Source: Ectobius pallidus
Taxonomy: Eukaryota > Arthropoda > Insecta > Blattodea > Ectobiidae
Reading direction: 5' to 3'
Length of the DNA: 64,000 nt
NCBI GenBank assembly: GCA_964059195.1
Contig: CAXKWD010000003.1
Location: 199,974,174-200,038,173 of the forward strand
The notes under the pieces are model-generated. The model was not told the origin of the DNA. It saw only the letters and a list, made by a program, of their open reading frames with translations, and did not search any database. A program made the position numbers and the translations under genes. Below are positions 11,938-22,661 of this stretch, piece after piece. The stretch's first letter is position 1; each line of letters opens with the position of its first letter.

Positions 11938-12066
11938 GTGTAAGCCCTTCGACTTCTCAATACTACGACCTTAATAGATGTATTATGAATACCCTATACC
12001 TTATTCCAGCAGACACCACTTTAAATTTAAGGCTTTTTAATATAGCCTATAATTTTCCTGGGTGAT

Positions 12067-12184
12067 GTCCAGTCCTGAACCCGAGGATTTTTCGTTACTG
12101 TAAACCCCACTATCCGGCCGGGAATCGAACCCGGAACGCTAGGGTGGAAGACAAGTTTGCTACCTATACACCCATGGCGGTGGA
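12067..12184 (-). mobile_element. tRNA-derived SINE fragment
   Basis: On the minus strand it shows a box B-like 'gggttcgattcccgg' and a tRNA-like upstream half. It is similar to the TSD-bounded SINE at 41158-41342, including the shared 'cagtcctgaaccc' part. Boundaries here are approximate. Confidence 0.6.
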
Positions 12185-12529
12185 CTATTTATTGGTTAAT
12201 TAGATAAGTAATTATCCAAATATTACGTTTATGCAGGCTTCTTTAACATTGTACTGAGTTACAGTGAATATCTATACGTATTGTAGACTCATATAACTTT
12301 AGGCTTACTCGGAGTAAGGAACAATAGGCCTATACGCACAGTTCAGCAATGATTGGGATTTTCGTTAGGCCACTCATGACAGATATATGGATCAATAGAA
12401 TCAATAAACTGATGATAAACAGCAAGTCATATTTTGGTTTTATTAATCTTCATGATCCATAAAGTAAATATTTTCTACAAAACTAGAGCTTGGATGAAAA
12501 ACAGTATGTTTTAATAACGTAAACAAATA

Positions 12530-12900
12530 CCATTACCCGGTCACAAAATCACTAATTTATCAACATTGGCCTCTAAGGTTTCTGTATTATGTCTATTGAT
12601 AGCAACATACATTGGCACTTTTAATGTACGAAAGATAACGACTAGCAGAGCTTAATAATGCGTACATCTCATTTCTGCAAGAAATTGACATTGGCCCTTT
12701 TAGAACCAAGCCACAGTGGTGTGCCTCACAACACGTAAATGTCATTCCGTGAGGTAGACCATTGAGGGTAATCGGTCGTAGGAGAGAGATTCCATCTGGC
12801 GCTGTGAATCGAACCCTAGCTAGCTCAGATGGTAGAGCATCGGCACGTATAGCCGAAGCTGAATCCCAGTATCAAAAGAATTTATCTCCTGAAAGTATTA
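12530..12900 (+). mobile_element. tRNA-derived SINE-like unit (same family as 7475-7928)
   Basis: Carries the family landmarks 'ccggtcacaaaatcacta', 'atctggcgctgtgaa' and a tRNA-like module at about 12821-12884 with a box A-like element. The T-arm is decayed. Ends are approximate because no TSD was found. Confidence 0.55.
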
Positions 12901-13459
12901 TTAACCTATATGATTTATAATTTATGGTGTGCAGAGAATGCTTTGTGATCACATGTGTAGTTAGGTCCCTAATGAATATGTTGGACTAATTAGCACGTTA
13001 ATAGATTATGTAAGTGTTAAGCTTTTACACAATATGATTATAGTTCCAGAATTAGGGTTCGGATGTTTCTGACACAAAAAAGTGCAAAATATTACTGCAA
13101 ATATGCCCTTAAAAATGACTAAATAAGACCCACAAGTTATAAATATGACCTCATGAAAGATCATATTTTTGTACAAAATTATTACACCACATTAATTCAA
13201 TCAGATAATCACTTTTTTTTAACAATTTTACAGATGAATGACAGTTTTAATTCTAATCTGTTAATGTTTCCAAATACCACTGCATCTGAGAGCTGAAAAA
13301 TATTTTAAAACATGTCTATTGGAAGTTGTTAACAACAAGGAGGAAGAGGTAATTGTGCTATTACTTGTTATTTCAGTTACAGTAAAACCAAAATATTCGT
13401 GACTCTTTTTCAGGAAAAAATTAAGTCTACAATTTAGTGCATATACTGCATAATTGTGC
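12901..13459. other. Old repeat sequence, class unclear
   Basis: The motif 'agggttcggatgttt' at about 13055-13070 recurs in reverse complement just right of the gypsy element (about 25686-25705). The A-rich text following it resembles 13910-14030, which suggests one older element split by R1 copy c. No gene. Confidence 0.4.
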
Positions 13460-13895
13460 TCGTTTAAAGAATTTTTTGCACGACTTAACTAATTAGTGGT
13501 ACTTACGAATGTTGTTGCCGTGGATCGTAAGTTGACATTCCCACACGCAATCTTCTTGCTATGTGCGGTAAGAGTTTCCGTGCGGTAAGAACTTACTTAC
13601 GGCATATCATAATAAAAGCCTCAATGGACAAGGCCCCCGCCCAGGACAAATATTCGGTTCGCATAACAACAAACGCATGCGAATCACTTTCTGATATAAG
13701 CATCTATCTTCAAAAATGTATATACATAATATTTTCAGGTAATATCACAATTAATATAATTAAATTGATATAAATAATCATCGTGCAAAAAATAGCATGC
13801 AATACTCGTGCCGTATTGCAAGCGCCTCGTTTTTTCAAACTCTTTCCTCGATCCGTATGCATAGCTTGTATCGCACTTGTATCGCAATATACTAT
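13460..13895 (-). repeat. R1 copy c, left arm of a large inverted pair
   Basis: Reverse complement of 14065-14574 over most of its length, with about 170 bases between the arms. Together they would form a hairpin of roughly 400-bp arms. Confidence 0.75.
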
Positions 13896-14064
13896 ATAAC
13901 TGAAATATGAAGTTAAATTACAAAATAATATGACCAAAATATGACTAAGACCATAAATGGCCAAAATATGAGTTTATATGCAAAATAAAAACGGTCCTTT
14001 TAGGATGACAATGTGCAATTCGCTTTTAATTTGTGTTTGTGGCGAGAATGGAGGTCAGAATATA

Positions 14065-14574
14065 GTATATTGAGATTCAAGTGCCGTAAGCAGTGCATAC
14101 GGATTGAGGAAAGAGTTTGAAAAAACGAGGCGCTTGCGCCGAGTTTTTTCAATTTCTGAGTTCCGTTATGCGCTTACGGCACGAGTATTGCATGCTATTT
14201 TTTGCACGATGATTATTTATATCAATTTATTTATATTAATTGAGATATTAGCTGAAAATTGTATGTATATACACTATTGAAGATGGATGTTATATGTCAG
14301 AAAGTGATTCGCATGTGTTTGTTGTTATGGGAACCGAATATTTGTCCTGTTAAAGTCGCCACAAATTGGGGGGCGTTGGTTCCGGTTTTCCATAAAGGCT
14401 TGTATTACGAAGATTTTACTTAAGGCACTTGTGCTTTTTGCAATTTTTACCGCACGGAGATTTCTTTTGTTTTCATAGCAACCAGATTGCGTGCGGGAAT
14501 GTCAAGTTACGATCCACGGCAACAATATTAGTAAGTACCACTAATTAGTTACGTCGTGCAAAAAAAAAAAAATG
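14065..14574 (+). repeat. R1 copy d, right arm of the inverted pair
   Basis: Same orientation as 1-422. It ends in 'gtcgtgc' plus a run of 13 A's immediately before the gypsy target site. Confidence 0.75.
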
Positions 14575-14578
14575 ACAT

Positions 14579-17500
14579 TGTAACGACGCAAATAGCGACG
14601 TGCATAATCAACGATAGGAGACCATTCCTAAACAAAGGAAGGGTTGGGGGACCGCAACTAATCGATATTGAACATTTTTATGATTATCGATACTGCCCTG
14701 AATTTTATTTGAATTACAGAAAAGGAGAGGTGCGCATGCGTCGACGGTGAATCGACGAGGCAGACGTGCGGAACCTGAAAGACGGTTAGGAGTACGTGCC
14801 TGACCACGAGAGAGAGAAGTTGAAAAGGCAGAAGGGAGAAGACGAGATTGGGATGTGTGACAGCGGTAGAGGCGTTCTGGCATAATGGTGTGTCAGACTT
14901 TCATCTAAAGGAAATTCTGGTTGTGAACTTCCTTGACACGGCTATATGGAGATAGTCATTAATCAGAAGAATACACCAAGTCGGCCAGTACGAGACACCG
15001 CTGCAGCGAACACCAGCTGTGAGAGTGAGTCGTGACTGCTCGCTCTGAATAAGAGCAGATATGGACATCAGGAAGTAATGGAAGACAACTCAGGATCGGA
15101 GGATAAGTTGGACATCACTGGTTGAGTATAAGCGTCTAGACTTTTTTTCTTATTGTTTGGGGAGTGAGAAAATTGAGATATCCCTTTTTTTTTAAGGATG
15201 GTTTCTAAGTCATGTATGGCGATTAGACACCGTATGGAATAATAGAATAGAATAGAAACATAGAAGTGAGAATTCTAGAAGTAAAGTGATGAAATCCAGT
15301 AATCCAACTATTTTCTATTTCTGGTCTAAATTAATTATAAAAGAGCAGTCTAGAGCCTAACAACTGAATGCCACAGATATATCTCTTCACTTTAAGTTTT
15401 TTTGGGTGATTGTTCCACGAATGAATACATAGCTAGGGGCAATTGGTGATGCTCATAGAAACTTTGTTATTTTTGAGACAGGACGCGAGGGGAGTAAGGA
15501 AGAAAAGTAATTAAGGGGCATGCTTAGTACTTCTTACGAGGGCCCCTCCCTCTTGGGTTTCTTTCAGGTGACGGGTGACTATCTATAAATAGATTTCATG
15601 CTGGCCTGTAATGTTAAGTTATGTTTTTTTATAGAGATTTATCTACAAGCGAAGGTGTATGGAACATGGTAGAGGGGGATAAGAAGTGGAAAGATTGAAG
15701 GGCAAAAGAAGGCCTACGAGTGGTAGTGCATTAGGTGTGTACCCTTGGAAAATTTACATGTTAGGGTAGAAGTAGAAGTCACTAAAAGGGTTATAGAGAA
15801 GCTTACTAATCTGGGCGTGAATTAGTTTCAGTTAGAATTCTAGGGAATTTAGAAACAAAATAAGATTGGGTGCCCATGCTAAAGAGTAGTAACGTAAGAA
15901 GTAGGAAAACTAGAATAACCACCGAGTGAATTAAATCAATGGTATAAGCTGAAGGGAACTCTACTTAAAGAGAGAAAGGGGTTAAAAGATAATAGCTGAT
16001 GACTGGTCAGGTTAGAAAGAGGAGAGTGAGTTGAAAGATAACAACAAATGATTGGTTAGGTTAGAAAGAGGAGAATAGGAAATTGCGAGTAGTGTACTGA
16101 TGATAAGTAGTTTATTAGCAAGTACTAGAGATTGTAAGGGTGAGGTGAGGGAACGCCGGAAGTATCCCGAATCAAACAAATAAAATCTGGTAGTAGGCAA
16201 GGCCTATACCAGTACATATAAAGAAAAGAAATTTATGAGAGATTGTGAAAGCCATCGATGTTGGAGGCGAACAACGGCCCCACGTGCCTCTAGGAGAGAG
16301 TGTCAGGGACCTCTGACGTCGATTTACAAAATTGTATTTTTGTTTGCGGCCCATTAATATTTTCCCGGTTGCAGGAGAGGAGTCAGATTGTTTGTAACTC
16401 AAGATCTAGACGTCGCTCCTGTATCGGTGGTTTATCGCCACAGTCACTCTGTGGGTATAGGCCTAAACTTCTATTTCTTTCTTCGTGAGACTGTCTTTTC
16501 TATCTATCTTTAAATACAATTCTTCATGGACTAAGCTGACAAATAGACTAATATAGGAGACATAGGTGGGATTATTGAGTGTAATCTGTAGAGTAAGGAC
16601 TGGATTATGAATTGAAAACCTTTATTTATTCAAGAGAAAAAACACCCAGTATAATATATATATTGAGCTATCCTGAAGTTGCAAATGTAAATGACTGCAC
16701 AAGTCAGTAGTAAATTAGAAGAACAATACAAGACGTTCTAGTAGATACCTGAAAAAAAAAAAGAAAGAAAATTAAAGTAATTAATTAAGGATTTGTTATT
16801 GTTGAACAGAGAACGTACTTATATAGTTAAAATTGGGTATACTAACCTTGAATAATCAAATATTATCCTACCAATAAAAGTGTTGAATGGTTAATGTAGT
16901 GTAAATGTAATTTATTGTATATAAGATTGTTATTGTTGAAAAAAGAAAAAAAAAAATAATATATTAAATAAATTATGGTTATTGTTATGCAAAGTAAATT
17001 AACGTGAAGTTCAGATTTTTGACCCTTATCCTTGTAATGGTTTGAGAGTAGCTGGTTTTTGTGCTAAGTTACATACTTTGGTAGTGAGTATTGAAAAAAG
17101 GAGAAAAAGAAGAAGCAAAATAATAAAAGAAAGATAAATCCGAACCCAACTCCCGTCTCCACTGTTATTTAAAAGCTAGTCGAGGGGCATGTAGGTACAT
17201 AGCCTGTGTATCTATAATTTAATTTGTGTCTGGGCTGATACATAACAAAAAAGAAAAGAGGAAGCGTATTGATGATGGCGCCCGTTAATATAAATTTTCA
17301 TCAATATTATCAAGACTGGGTAAATTGTTAAAAGAGAGAGAAAGTAGACTGAGAGTAGGAAGTTTGCAATCACCCGGTGTCAAAGGTAGTTGTACTGAAC
17401 GTTGGAATGTGGACTATGCAGGCAGTGTTATGATGACACGACAGGTGCATGAGTGACCTTGTTTTGTAGGAGTTCAGTAAACTTATATACTACGATTAAG

Positions 17501-17594
17501 AATAATCACATATTAGTCGTCACAGAATTTTGGCGAAGATTTAATCCAAGAAGTTAAGGAACTTTATAGCATAAAGTAAGAAAAGCCCGTCACA
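14579..17594 (+). repeat. 5' LTR, 3016 bp
   Basis: Starts TGTAACGACG and ends CCCGTCACA. A candidate TATA box (TATATAAG, 16918-16925) and a candidate polyadenylation signal (AATAAA, 16967-16972) lie in the last 700 bases, which would put the transcription start near 16950. That assignment is an inference. Short open frames inside it are duplicated exactly in the right LTR and show no recognisable domain. Confidence 0.95.
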
Positions 17595-17599
17595 AAGTT

Positions 17600-17617
17600 T
17601 GGCGCCCAACGTGGGGC
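17600..17617 (+). other. Primer-binding site for tRNA-Lys (CUU type)
   Basis: TGGCGCCCAACGTGGGGC lies five bases after the 5' LTR. It is complementary to the 3' end of the tRNA-Lys1,2 type, the same primer class used by some retroviruses such as Mason-Pfizer monkey virus. Confidence 0.85.
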
Positions 17618-17618
17618 G

Positions 17619-18015
17619 ATAGTTTGTTAATTTATAACGTGGGGCTGAGTAGTGTTAAAACAAAACAGTATTGCTAATTGTTGCAACTTAATTTAGTTAA
17701 AATTGTTAAAAAAAAAAAAAAAAAAGAAACCTTTATTCAGTTGAAGTTCCATATTATGATAGCCCATAGCGTGAGGCAGTGATAGTTTGATATCCTAACG
17801 TGAGGCGAGATAGGGTTAAAAGAATTTTGGGAGTTAGGTTAGTATAACTGAAATTTATTCTCAAAAACAAATAATAATAATAATAATAATAACATATTTT
17901 TGGGAAAAGAATAATGACTATTGACAAGTAAGGACTTCTATAGATGACTAAGACAGACGACTGAACTATTGTGTGTTCTAATCTTTTTTTCCAGTGGTAT
18001 TGTTAATATATAAAT
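17619..18015 (+). other. Gypsy leader
   Basis: Untranslated leader of about 400 bases with an A-run (17709-17725) and an AAT microsatellite (17872-17892). It holds an imperfect repeat of the text following the primer site, with 'aacgtgaggcgagatagg' near 17798 echoing 'aacgtggggcgatag' at 17609. Confidence 0.6.
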
Positions 18016-19380
18016 ATGGCTACTTATGTTGATCCGTATGCACAAATAAGAGCAGCTGAGCTAACCCAAGCTATTAGGAAGTTGAGGAAGGCGGATTTAG
18101 AGGCAGAATGTGATAGAGTAAAGTTACCGACCACAGGTACAAGGGATGAGTTAAGACAACGCTTGTTAGATTATGCCCGTAAGAACCCTCAGTCATTTCA
18201 AGTGTTAATTACGGCTTTTGCTCTGAGTCAGGAAGTTTTGGAAGAAGATTTGGTTGAACATAATATAACGATTCCACAAGATTCATATGGAGATGTAGTG
18301 TATACATGGGTTAAGTTAATGCGTAGGAAGGCCATGGCGGTAGCTGATTCAGAAGAAGTTGTACCAGTAGTACCATCGTTTACAATTCAGTTAGAGCCAC
18401 ATAAACCAAATACTTTGGATCTGGTTCGTAAATGGAACATTAAATTCAAACCTGGGGATAGTATTTACTTATTTTTGGAGAGATTGGAAGATTTAAAACA
18501 AAGTTCTAAGTTACAGGGTGTAGAGTTATTGTCAGTATTACCCGAAATTTTACAAGATTCAGCTTTACTTTGGTACAGGAACAGATTAACAGATTGGCCT
18601 ACATGGGAAGCTTTTTTGAAAGAATTTAGAGAATATTATTTGCCTATTGATGAGGAAGACTCGCTTTTGGATGAGATTAGACAGAGAACGCAAGGTCCCA
18701 AAGAATCGATTTTTGATTATGTTAATGCTATTCAAACGTTAATGAGGAGGCTGAGTACTCCAATGAGTCCTCAACAAATGATGAAGACTGTTATCAAAAA
18801 TTTGCGTCCTGATGTAAAATTGTACCTTAGACCTGCAGAGATTCAAACTATAACAGATTTAATACGTGTAGGTAGACAGTATGAACAAATATTGTTAGAT
18901 TCTGAGAGATATATTCCTCCTCCAACGCAGGTTAGAGCTACAATTAAAGAAACGGCTTATAAACCTCAGAGACAAGTTGTTATACCTTCAGTTCATACAG
19001 CGCTAGGAATTCAGGGAAAACAGGAACTTCCATCGTCCGAGTTACAAAAGAAACCCAATGTTAGTTTTTCTGCAAAGACGTGGGACAAAGAACGAAATTC
19101 AAGTCATGTAAATGATTCCAGAATAGTTAAAGCAACAGAAAATAAAGAGAGACAGGATGAGTCGAGGGATAATGGTAAAAACACCACTTTGCGTTTTTCA
19201 AATAATCAGCGATGTTGGAATTGTGATAAAACAGGACATAGGCAGTTCGAGTGTAAAGCATCTCGTAGAGTTACTCCACGCGCTACGATTAAATGTTATA
19301 ATTGTAATAAGCTTGGACATAGGTCTATTGATTGTAGGATGCCCCAAGAAAGAAAAGTTAGGCCTACAAATCCCTTATGA
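18016..19380 (+). CDS. gag: Gag polyprotein of the gypsy element
   Basis: Structural protein of the retrotransposon particle, 454 residues, starting at the first ATG of the internal region. Residues about 20-55 (LRKADLEAECDRVKLPTTGT onward) look like a SAP-type helix-turn-helix, a fold associated with DNA or chromatin binding and uncommon at the start of gag. The middle (about 120-300) is a retrotransposon gag capsid-like region with conserved W and YY/F positions. The C-terminus has two CCHC zinc knuckles, CWNCDKTGHRQFEC and CYNCNKLGHRSIDC, for RNA binding. The frame ends at TGA (19378-19380), followed directly by CAATTA, and stays open into pol. The gene is intact. The SAP call rests on pattern only. 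Confidence 0.93.
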   Translation: MATYVDPYAQIRAAELTQAIRKLRKADLEAECDRVKLPTTGTRDELRQRLLDYARKNPQSFQVLITAFALSQEVLEEDLVEHNITIPQDSYGDVVYTWVKLMRRKAMAVADSEEVVPVVPSFTIQLEPHKPNTLDLVRKWNIKFKPGDSIYLFLERLEDLKQSSKLQGVELLSVLPEILQDSALLWYRNRLTDWPTWEAFLKEFREYYLPIDEEDSLLDEIRQRTQGPKESIFDYVNAIQTLMRRLSTPMSPQQMMKTVIKNLRPDVKLYLRPAEIQTITDLIRVGRQYEQILLDSERYIPPPTQVRATIKETAYKPQRQVVIPSVHTALGIQGKQELPSSELQKKPNVSFSAKTWDKERNSSHVNDSRIVKATENKERQDESRDNGKNTTLRFSNNQRCWNCDKTGHRQFECKASRRVTPRATIKCYNCNKLGHRSIDCRMPQERKVRPTNPL

Positions 19381-19386
19381 CAATTA
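19378..19386 (+). promoter_or_regulatory. Likely stop-codon readthrough site between gag and pol
   Basis: TGA-CAA-TTA fits the known STOP-CAR-YYA leaky context (first described for tobacco mosaic virus). Gag and pol are in the same frame, and no other stop intervenes between 18016 and 22470. Readthrough would yield gag-pol without a frameshift. Confidence 0.7.
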
Positions 19387-19407
19387 ACTAAAAATCAGGC
19401 TTGTGTG

Positions 19408-22400
19408 ATGTTAAATATAAATCCTACAGATTTAGTTAATGGAGATAGATGTTTTGTTGAAATTTTGCTGGAGGATATTACGTTTATTGCTTTAATAGAT
19501 TCCGGTTCAGATAAAACTTATGTGGGAGAGAAAGGTGACTTTTTATGTAAAATGTTAGATTTAGCAGTAGAAGAATCTGAAGTTAGGGTGGTGCAACTAG
19601 CAGATAAAACTTATAGTTCTATAACAGGAGAGAGAACTTTTGAGATGAAATTGCAGGACAGGATCTTTCAGATAAAATGTAAAATTATGCCAAATTTAGC
19701 AGTAGATATGATTCTGGGCATGGATGTTTTGAAACAGATTGGGTTAGTAGTAGATTTGCAAGATGGGACTTGGTATTTTAAGGATGAACCAGCAAAAATT
19801 TTTCAATTTGTTAAGGCTATAGATTTAAAAGAAGAAGATCAACTACATAATATTCTTACTTTACCTACACCTCAGGAAAGGGACAGATTGAATATGTTTT
19901 TGGAAAATCAGTTACAGAAATTTGATCAGTGTACTGGACTTACCGATCTGATTTCTCATGTTATTGATACAGGCGATGCAAAACCTATAAAACAAAGATA
20001 TTATCCAGTATCACCCATTTTGGAAAAAGTTATACACGCGGAAATAGATAAAATGTTATTGGAAAAAGTTATAGAGCCTTCAAATTCACCTTGGTCGTCT
20101 CCGGTAGTTATGGTAAAGAAACCAGATAGAACATGGAGGTTCTGCGTAGATTTCAGAAAAGTAAACAATTGTACTAAAAGAGATAGTTATCCTTTGCCAT
20201 ACATTGAACATGTTTTGAGTAAATTACGACATGCTAGGTATATCAGTACAATAGATTTGAAAAATGGGTATTGGCAAGTTCCATTAGATGAAGCAAGTAA
20301 AGAAAAAACAGCATTTACCGTACCTGGTAGAGGATTGTATCAGTTTCGAGTTATGCCCTTTGGAATCCATAACGCACCAGCCTCGTTTCAAAGATTAGTT
20401 GATACTATATTAAGAGAAGAGATAGGAGAGAAATGCTTTTGTTATTTGGATGATATAGTACTTATTAGCGAGACATTTGAAGAACATTTGTCCTTGTTAG
20501 AAAAAGTTTTAGAGAAATTAAGAAAAGCTAACCTGAAAATTAATAGGGAAAAATCAAAATTTTGTAGAAGTGAATTAAAATATTTGGGTCATATCATTAC
20601 TCCATTAGGAATTGCTGTAGATTCAGATAAAATCTCGTGTATCCTTGAGTATCCAGCCCCTACAAAAGTCAAGGAAGTACGAGCATTTTTAGGATTGGCT
20701 TCTTGGTACCGACGATTCATTCCATTTTTTTCTGAAGTTGTAAAGCCCCTCACTGCACTTCTGAAAAAGAATCAGAGATGGCGTTGGACTAAGGAATGTC
20801 AGGAATCTTTTGATGAATTAAAATCGAAATTATCTAGTAGTCCTATATTAACTTGTCCAGATTATACTAAACCCCTAGTGCTACAGACCGACGCTAGTTT
20901 TTCAGGACTAGGAGCAGCATTAATTCAGACAGGAGAGGAAGGAGAGGAAAAAGTAATAGCTTATGCTAGTAGAACTTTAACAGTAGGTGAGCAAAAGTGG
21001 GCAATAGTCGAGAAAGAATTGTTAGCTATATTGTGGGCAGTTCAAAAGTTTCGTCCTTATTTGGAAGGTTATCATTTTAAAGTATATACTGATCACTTTG
21101 CTCTGAAATGGTTAAATACATTACAGAATCCGACTGGACGATTAGCTAGGTGGAGTTTATTGCTCCAGGAGTATGATTTTGAAGTAATACATAGGCCTGG
21201 TAGATTACAAAAAGTTCCGGATGCTTTATCTAGAATACACGAAGGGAAAGTTCAAGAGAAAACGGTAGAGGAAGAATTTTGCCTCTTGTTGACTGATAAC
21301 TCTGAAGTAGTGGAATGGGAAAATATACAAGATGCTTGGTATATTAAGCGGAAAGAGCAAGTACAGAGTAAACCTAAATTTTGGCCAGATTGGAAGGTCG
21401 TAGATGGGAAGTTGTACCATCTTAGATTAGATCAGTTAGAACAAACTTTAGAGGGAACAGTAAATAGGTGGAAATTAGTTATTCCGCAAGATTTTAGGAT
21501 TAAAGTATTGCAGGAATGTCATGATGCACCGACTGCAGGACATATGGGGATAGCTAAAACTTTCTTTAGAATAGCAAACAAGTATTATTGGCCGGGAATG
21601 TTTAGAGATGTTGCTAAGTATGTTACTGCTTGTGAAATATGTCAGAGACAGAAAGTGTTACAGACGGCTCAAGCAGGACCAATGCATTTTTACCAGAAAG
21701 AGAAACCTTGGATGACTGTAGCTACTGATTTGTTGGGACCTTACCCACGTTCCAAAAAAGGGAACCGATACATTGTAGTATTTCAGGACACCTTTACCAA
21801 ATATGTAGAATGTAAAGCGTTAAGGAAAGCAACCAGTAGAGCAGTTACGGAAGCATTTTATGAATTGATTATCCTTAAATGGGGAATTCCGGGATATTTG
21901 CTGATGGATAATGGACCGCAATATACTAGTAAATTAATGCGAGAGATAGCTAAAGCTTTTAATATAACTCCTTGTTATTTACCTGTATATTCGCCACAAG
22001 GAAATCCAGTAGAAAGAGTCAATAGAGTATTGAAAACAATGATTTCTAGTTATATTCAAAAGGATCAGACAGTTTGGGATGTGTATTTGAGAGAATTTAA
22101 TTTTGCTATAAATACGGCTAAGCATAGTTCCACTGGATGCACTCCTTATATGCTAAATTATGGGAAGGAGCCTGAAATTATCAGTAGGATTGAAAAGGTG
22201 GAAAACCAACCGATTCATAAAGAAATTCCAAAAATTTGGGTGGAGAGACTCAATAAATTGAAAACGGTACGTTTAATGGTTAGACATAACTTAGAAACCG
22301 CCTATAAGAATTCGAGTCATTATTATAATCTTCGGAGGAGAGAGATGAGATTTCGTCCAGGAGATCTAGTGTTAAGAAGAAACTTTAAATTAAGTGATGC

Positions 22401-22473
22401 CTCACAAGCTTATACAGCAGGTTTAAGTGCAAAGTTTGTCGGGCCCTATATTATAAAGAAAAAAGTTCAGTGA
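19408..22473 (+). CDS. pol: Pol polyprotein: protease, reverse transcriptase, RNase H, integrase
   Basis: About 1021 residues counted from the first ATG. It is probably made as a gag-pol fusion, since the frame is open from the gag TGA. Domains in order: aspartic protease with the DSG triad (about residue 31); reverse transcriptase with YLDDIV at about 346; RNase H beginning near TDAS at about 494; integrase with an H-H-C-C zinc finger (about 700-750); and an integrase core whose acidic residues sit in ATDLLGP (about 773), MDNGPQ (about 833) and NPVERVN (about 868). The spacing of the last two is 34 residues. The C-terminal GPY/F-like module begins (KFVGPY) and is then cut by TGA at 22471. 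All catalytic motifs are intact. Confidence 0.95.
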   Translation: MLNINPTDLVNGDRCFVEILLEDITFIALIDSGSDKTYVGEKGDFLCKMLDLAVEESEVRVVQLADKTYSSITGERTFEMKLQDRIFQIKCKIMPNLAVDMILGMDVLKQIGLVVDLQDGTWYFKDEPAKIFQFVKAIDLKEEDQLHNILTLPTPQERDRLNMFLENQLQKFDQCTGLTDLISHVIDTGDAKPIKQRYYPVSPILEKVIHAEIDKMLLEKVIEPSNSPWSSPVVMVKKPDRTWRFCVDFRKVNNCTKRDSYPLPYIEHVLSKLRHARYISTIDLKNGYWQVPLDEASKEKTAFTVPGRGLYQFRVMPFGIHNAPASFQRLVDTILREEIGEKCFCYLDDIVLISETFEEHLSLLEKVLEKLRKANLKINREKSKFCRSELKYLGHIITPLGIAVDSDKISCILEYPAPTKVKEVRAFLGLASWYRRFIPFFSEVVKPLTALLKKNQRWRWTKECQESFDELKSKLSSSPILTCPDYTKPLVLQTDASFSGLGAALIQTGEEGEEKVIAYASRTLTVGEQKWAIVEKELLAILWAVQKFRPYLEGYHFKVYTDHFALKWLNTLQNPTGRLARWSLLLQEYDFEVIHRPGRLQKVPDALSRIHEGKVQEKTVEEEFCLLLTDNSEVVEWENIQDAWYIKRKEQVQSKPKFWPDWKVVDGKLYHLRLDQLEQTLEGTVNRWKLVIPQDFRIKVLQECHDAPTAGHMGIAKTFFRIANKYYWPGMFRDVAKYVTACEICQRQKVLQTAQAGPMHFYQKEKPWMTVATDLLGPYPRSKKGNRYIVVFQDTFTKYVECKALRKATSRAVTEAFYELIILKWGIPGYLLMDNGPQYTSKLMREIAKAFNITPCYLPVYSPQGNPVERVNRVLKTMISSYIQKDQTVWDVYLREFNFAINTAKHSSTGCTPYMLNYGKEPEIISRIEKVENQPIHKEIPKIWVERLNKLKTVRLMVRHNLETAYKNSSHYYNLRRREMRFRPGDLVLRRNFKLSDASQAYTAGLSAKFVGPYIIKKKVQ

Positions 22474-22558
22474 AAATAGCTACGAACTGACAAACCGTTT
22501 TGGTAAAAAGTTGGGGAAGTGGCACGTCAAAGACTTGAAACCCTTTGTTCCTGGATAA
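22468..22558 (+). other. Frame change at the end of pol
   Basis: After the TGA at 22471-22473 the family-typical C-terminal continuation is readable in the next frame from about 22469 to a TAA at 22556-22558. The pattern fits a one-base insertion near 22468. Whether it is a mutation in this copy or the normal end of the family cannot be told from one copy. Confidence 0.6.
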
Positions 22559-22651
22559 ACATTCTTTAAGGCTGGTAAAAGAGACACGCACAAAAAAAAA
22601 AAAAAAAAAATGAATGTGACCTGTGTCAACATTATTTTTTTTATGGTGAGT

Positions 22652-22661
22652 GAGGGAAGAA
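22652..22661 (+). other. Polypurine tract
   Basis: GAGGGAAGAA directly abuts the TG of the 3' LTR, as expected for the plus-strand primer. A longer A-run lies upstream at about 22591-22610. Confidence 0.75.

Noticed and set aside
14608..14883. 91-codon minus-strand frame in the LTR, repeated at 22691-22966
   Set aside because: Conserved only because the LTRs are identical; no domain, and it runs against the element's transcription.
16172..16402. Other short frames inside the LTRs (also 24255-24485)
   Set aside because: Same reason: exact duplication without coding signals.
22559..22651. Envelope gene in the gypsy element
   Set aside because: There are too few bases between pol and the right LTR, and no frame.
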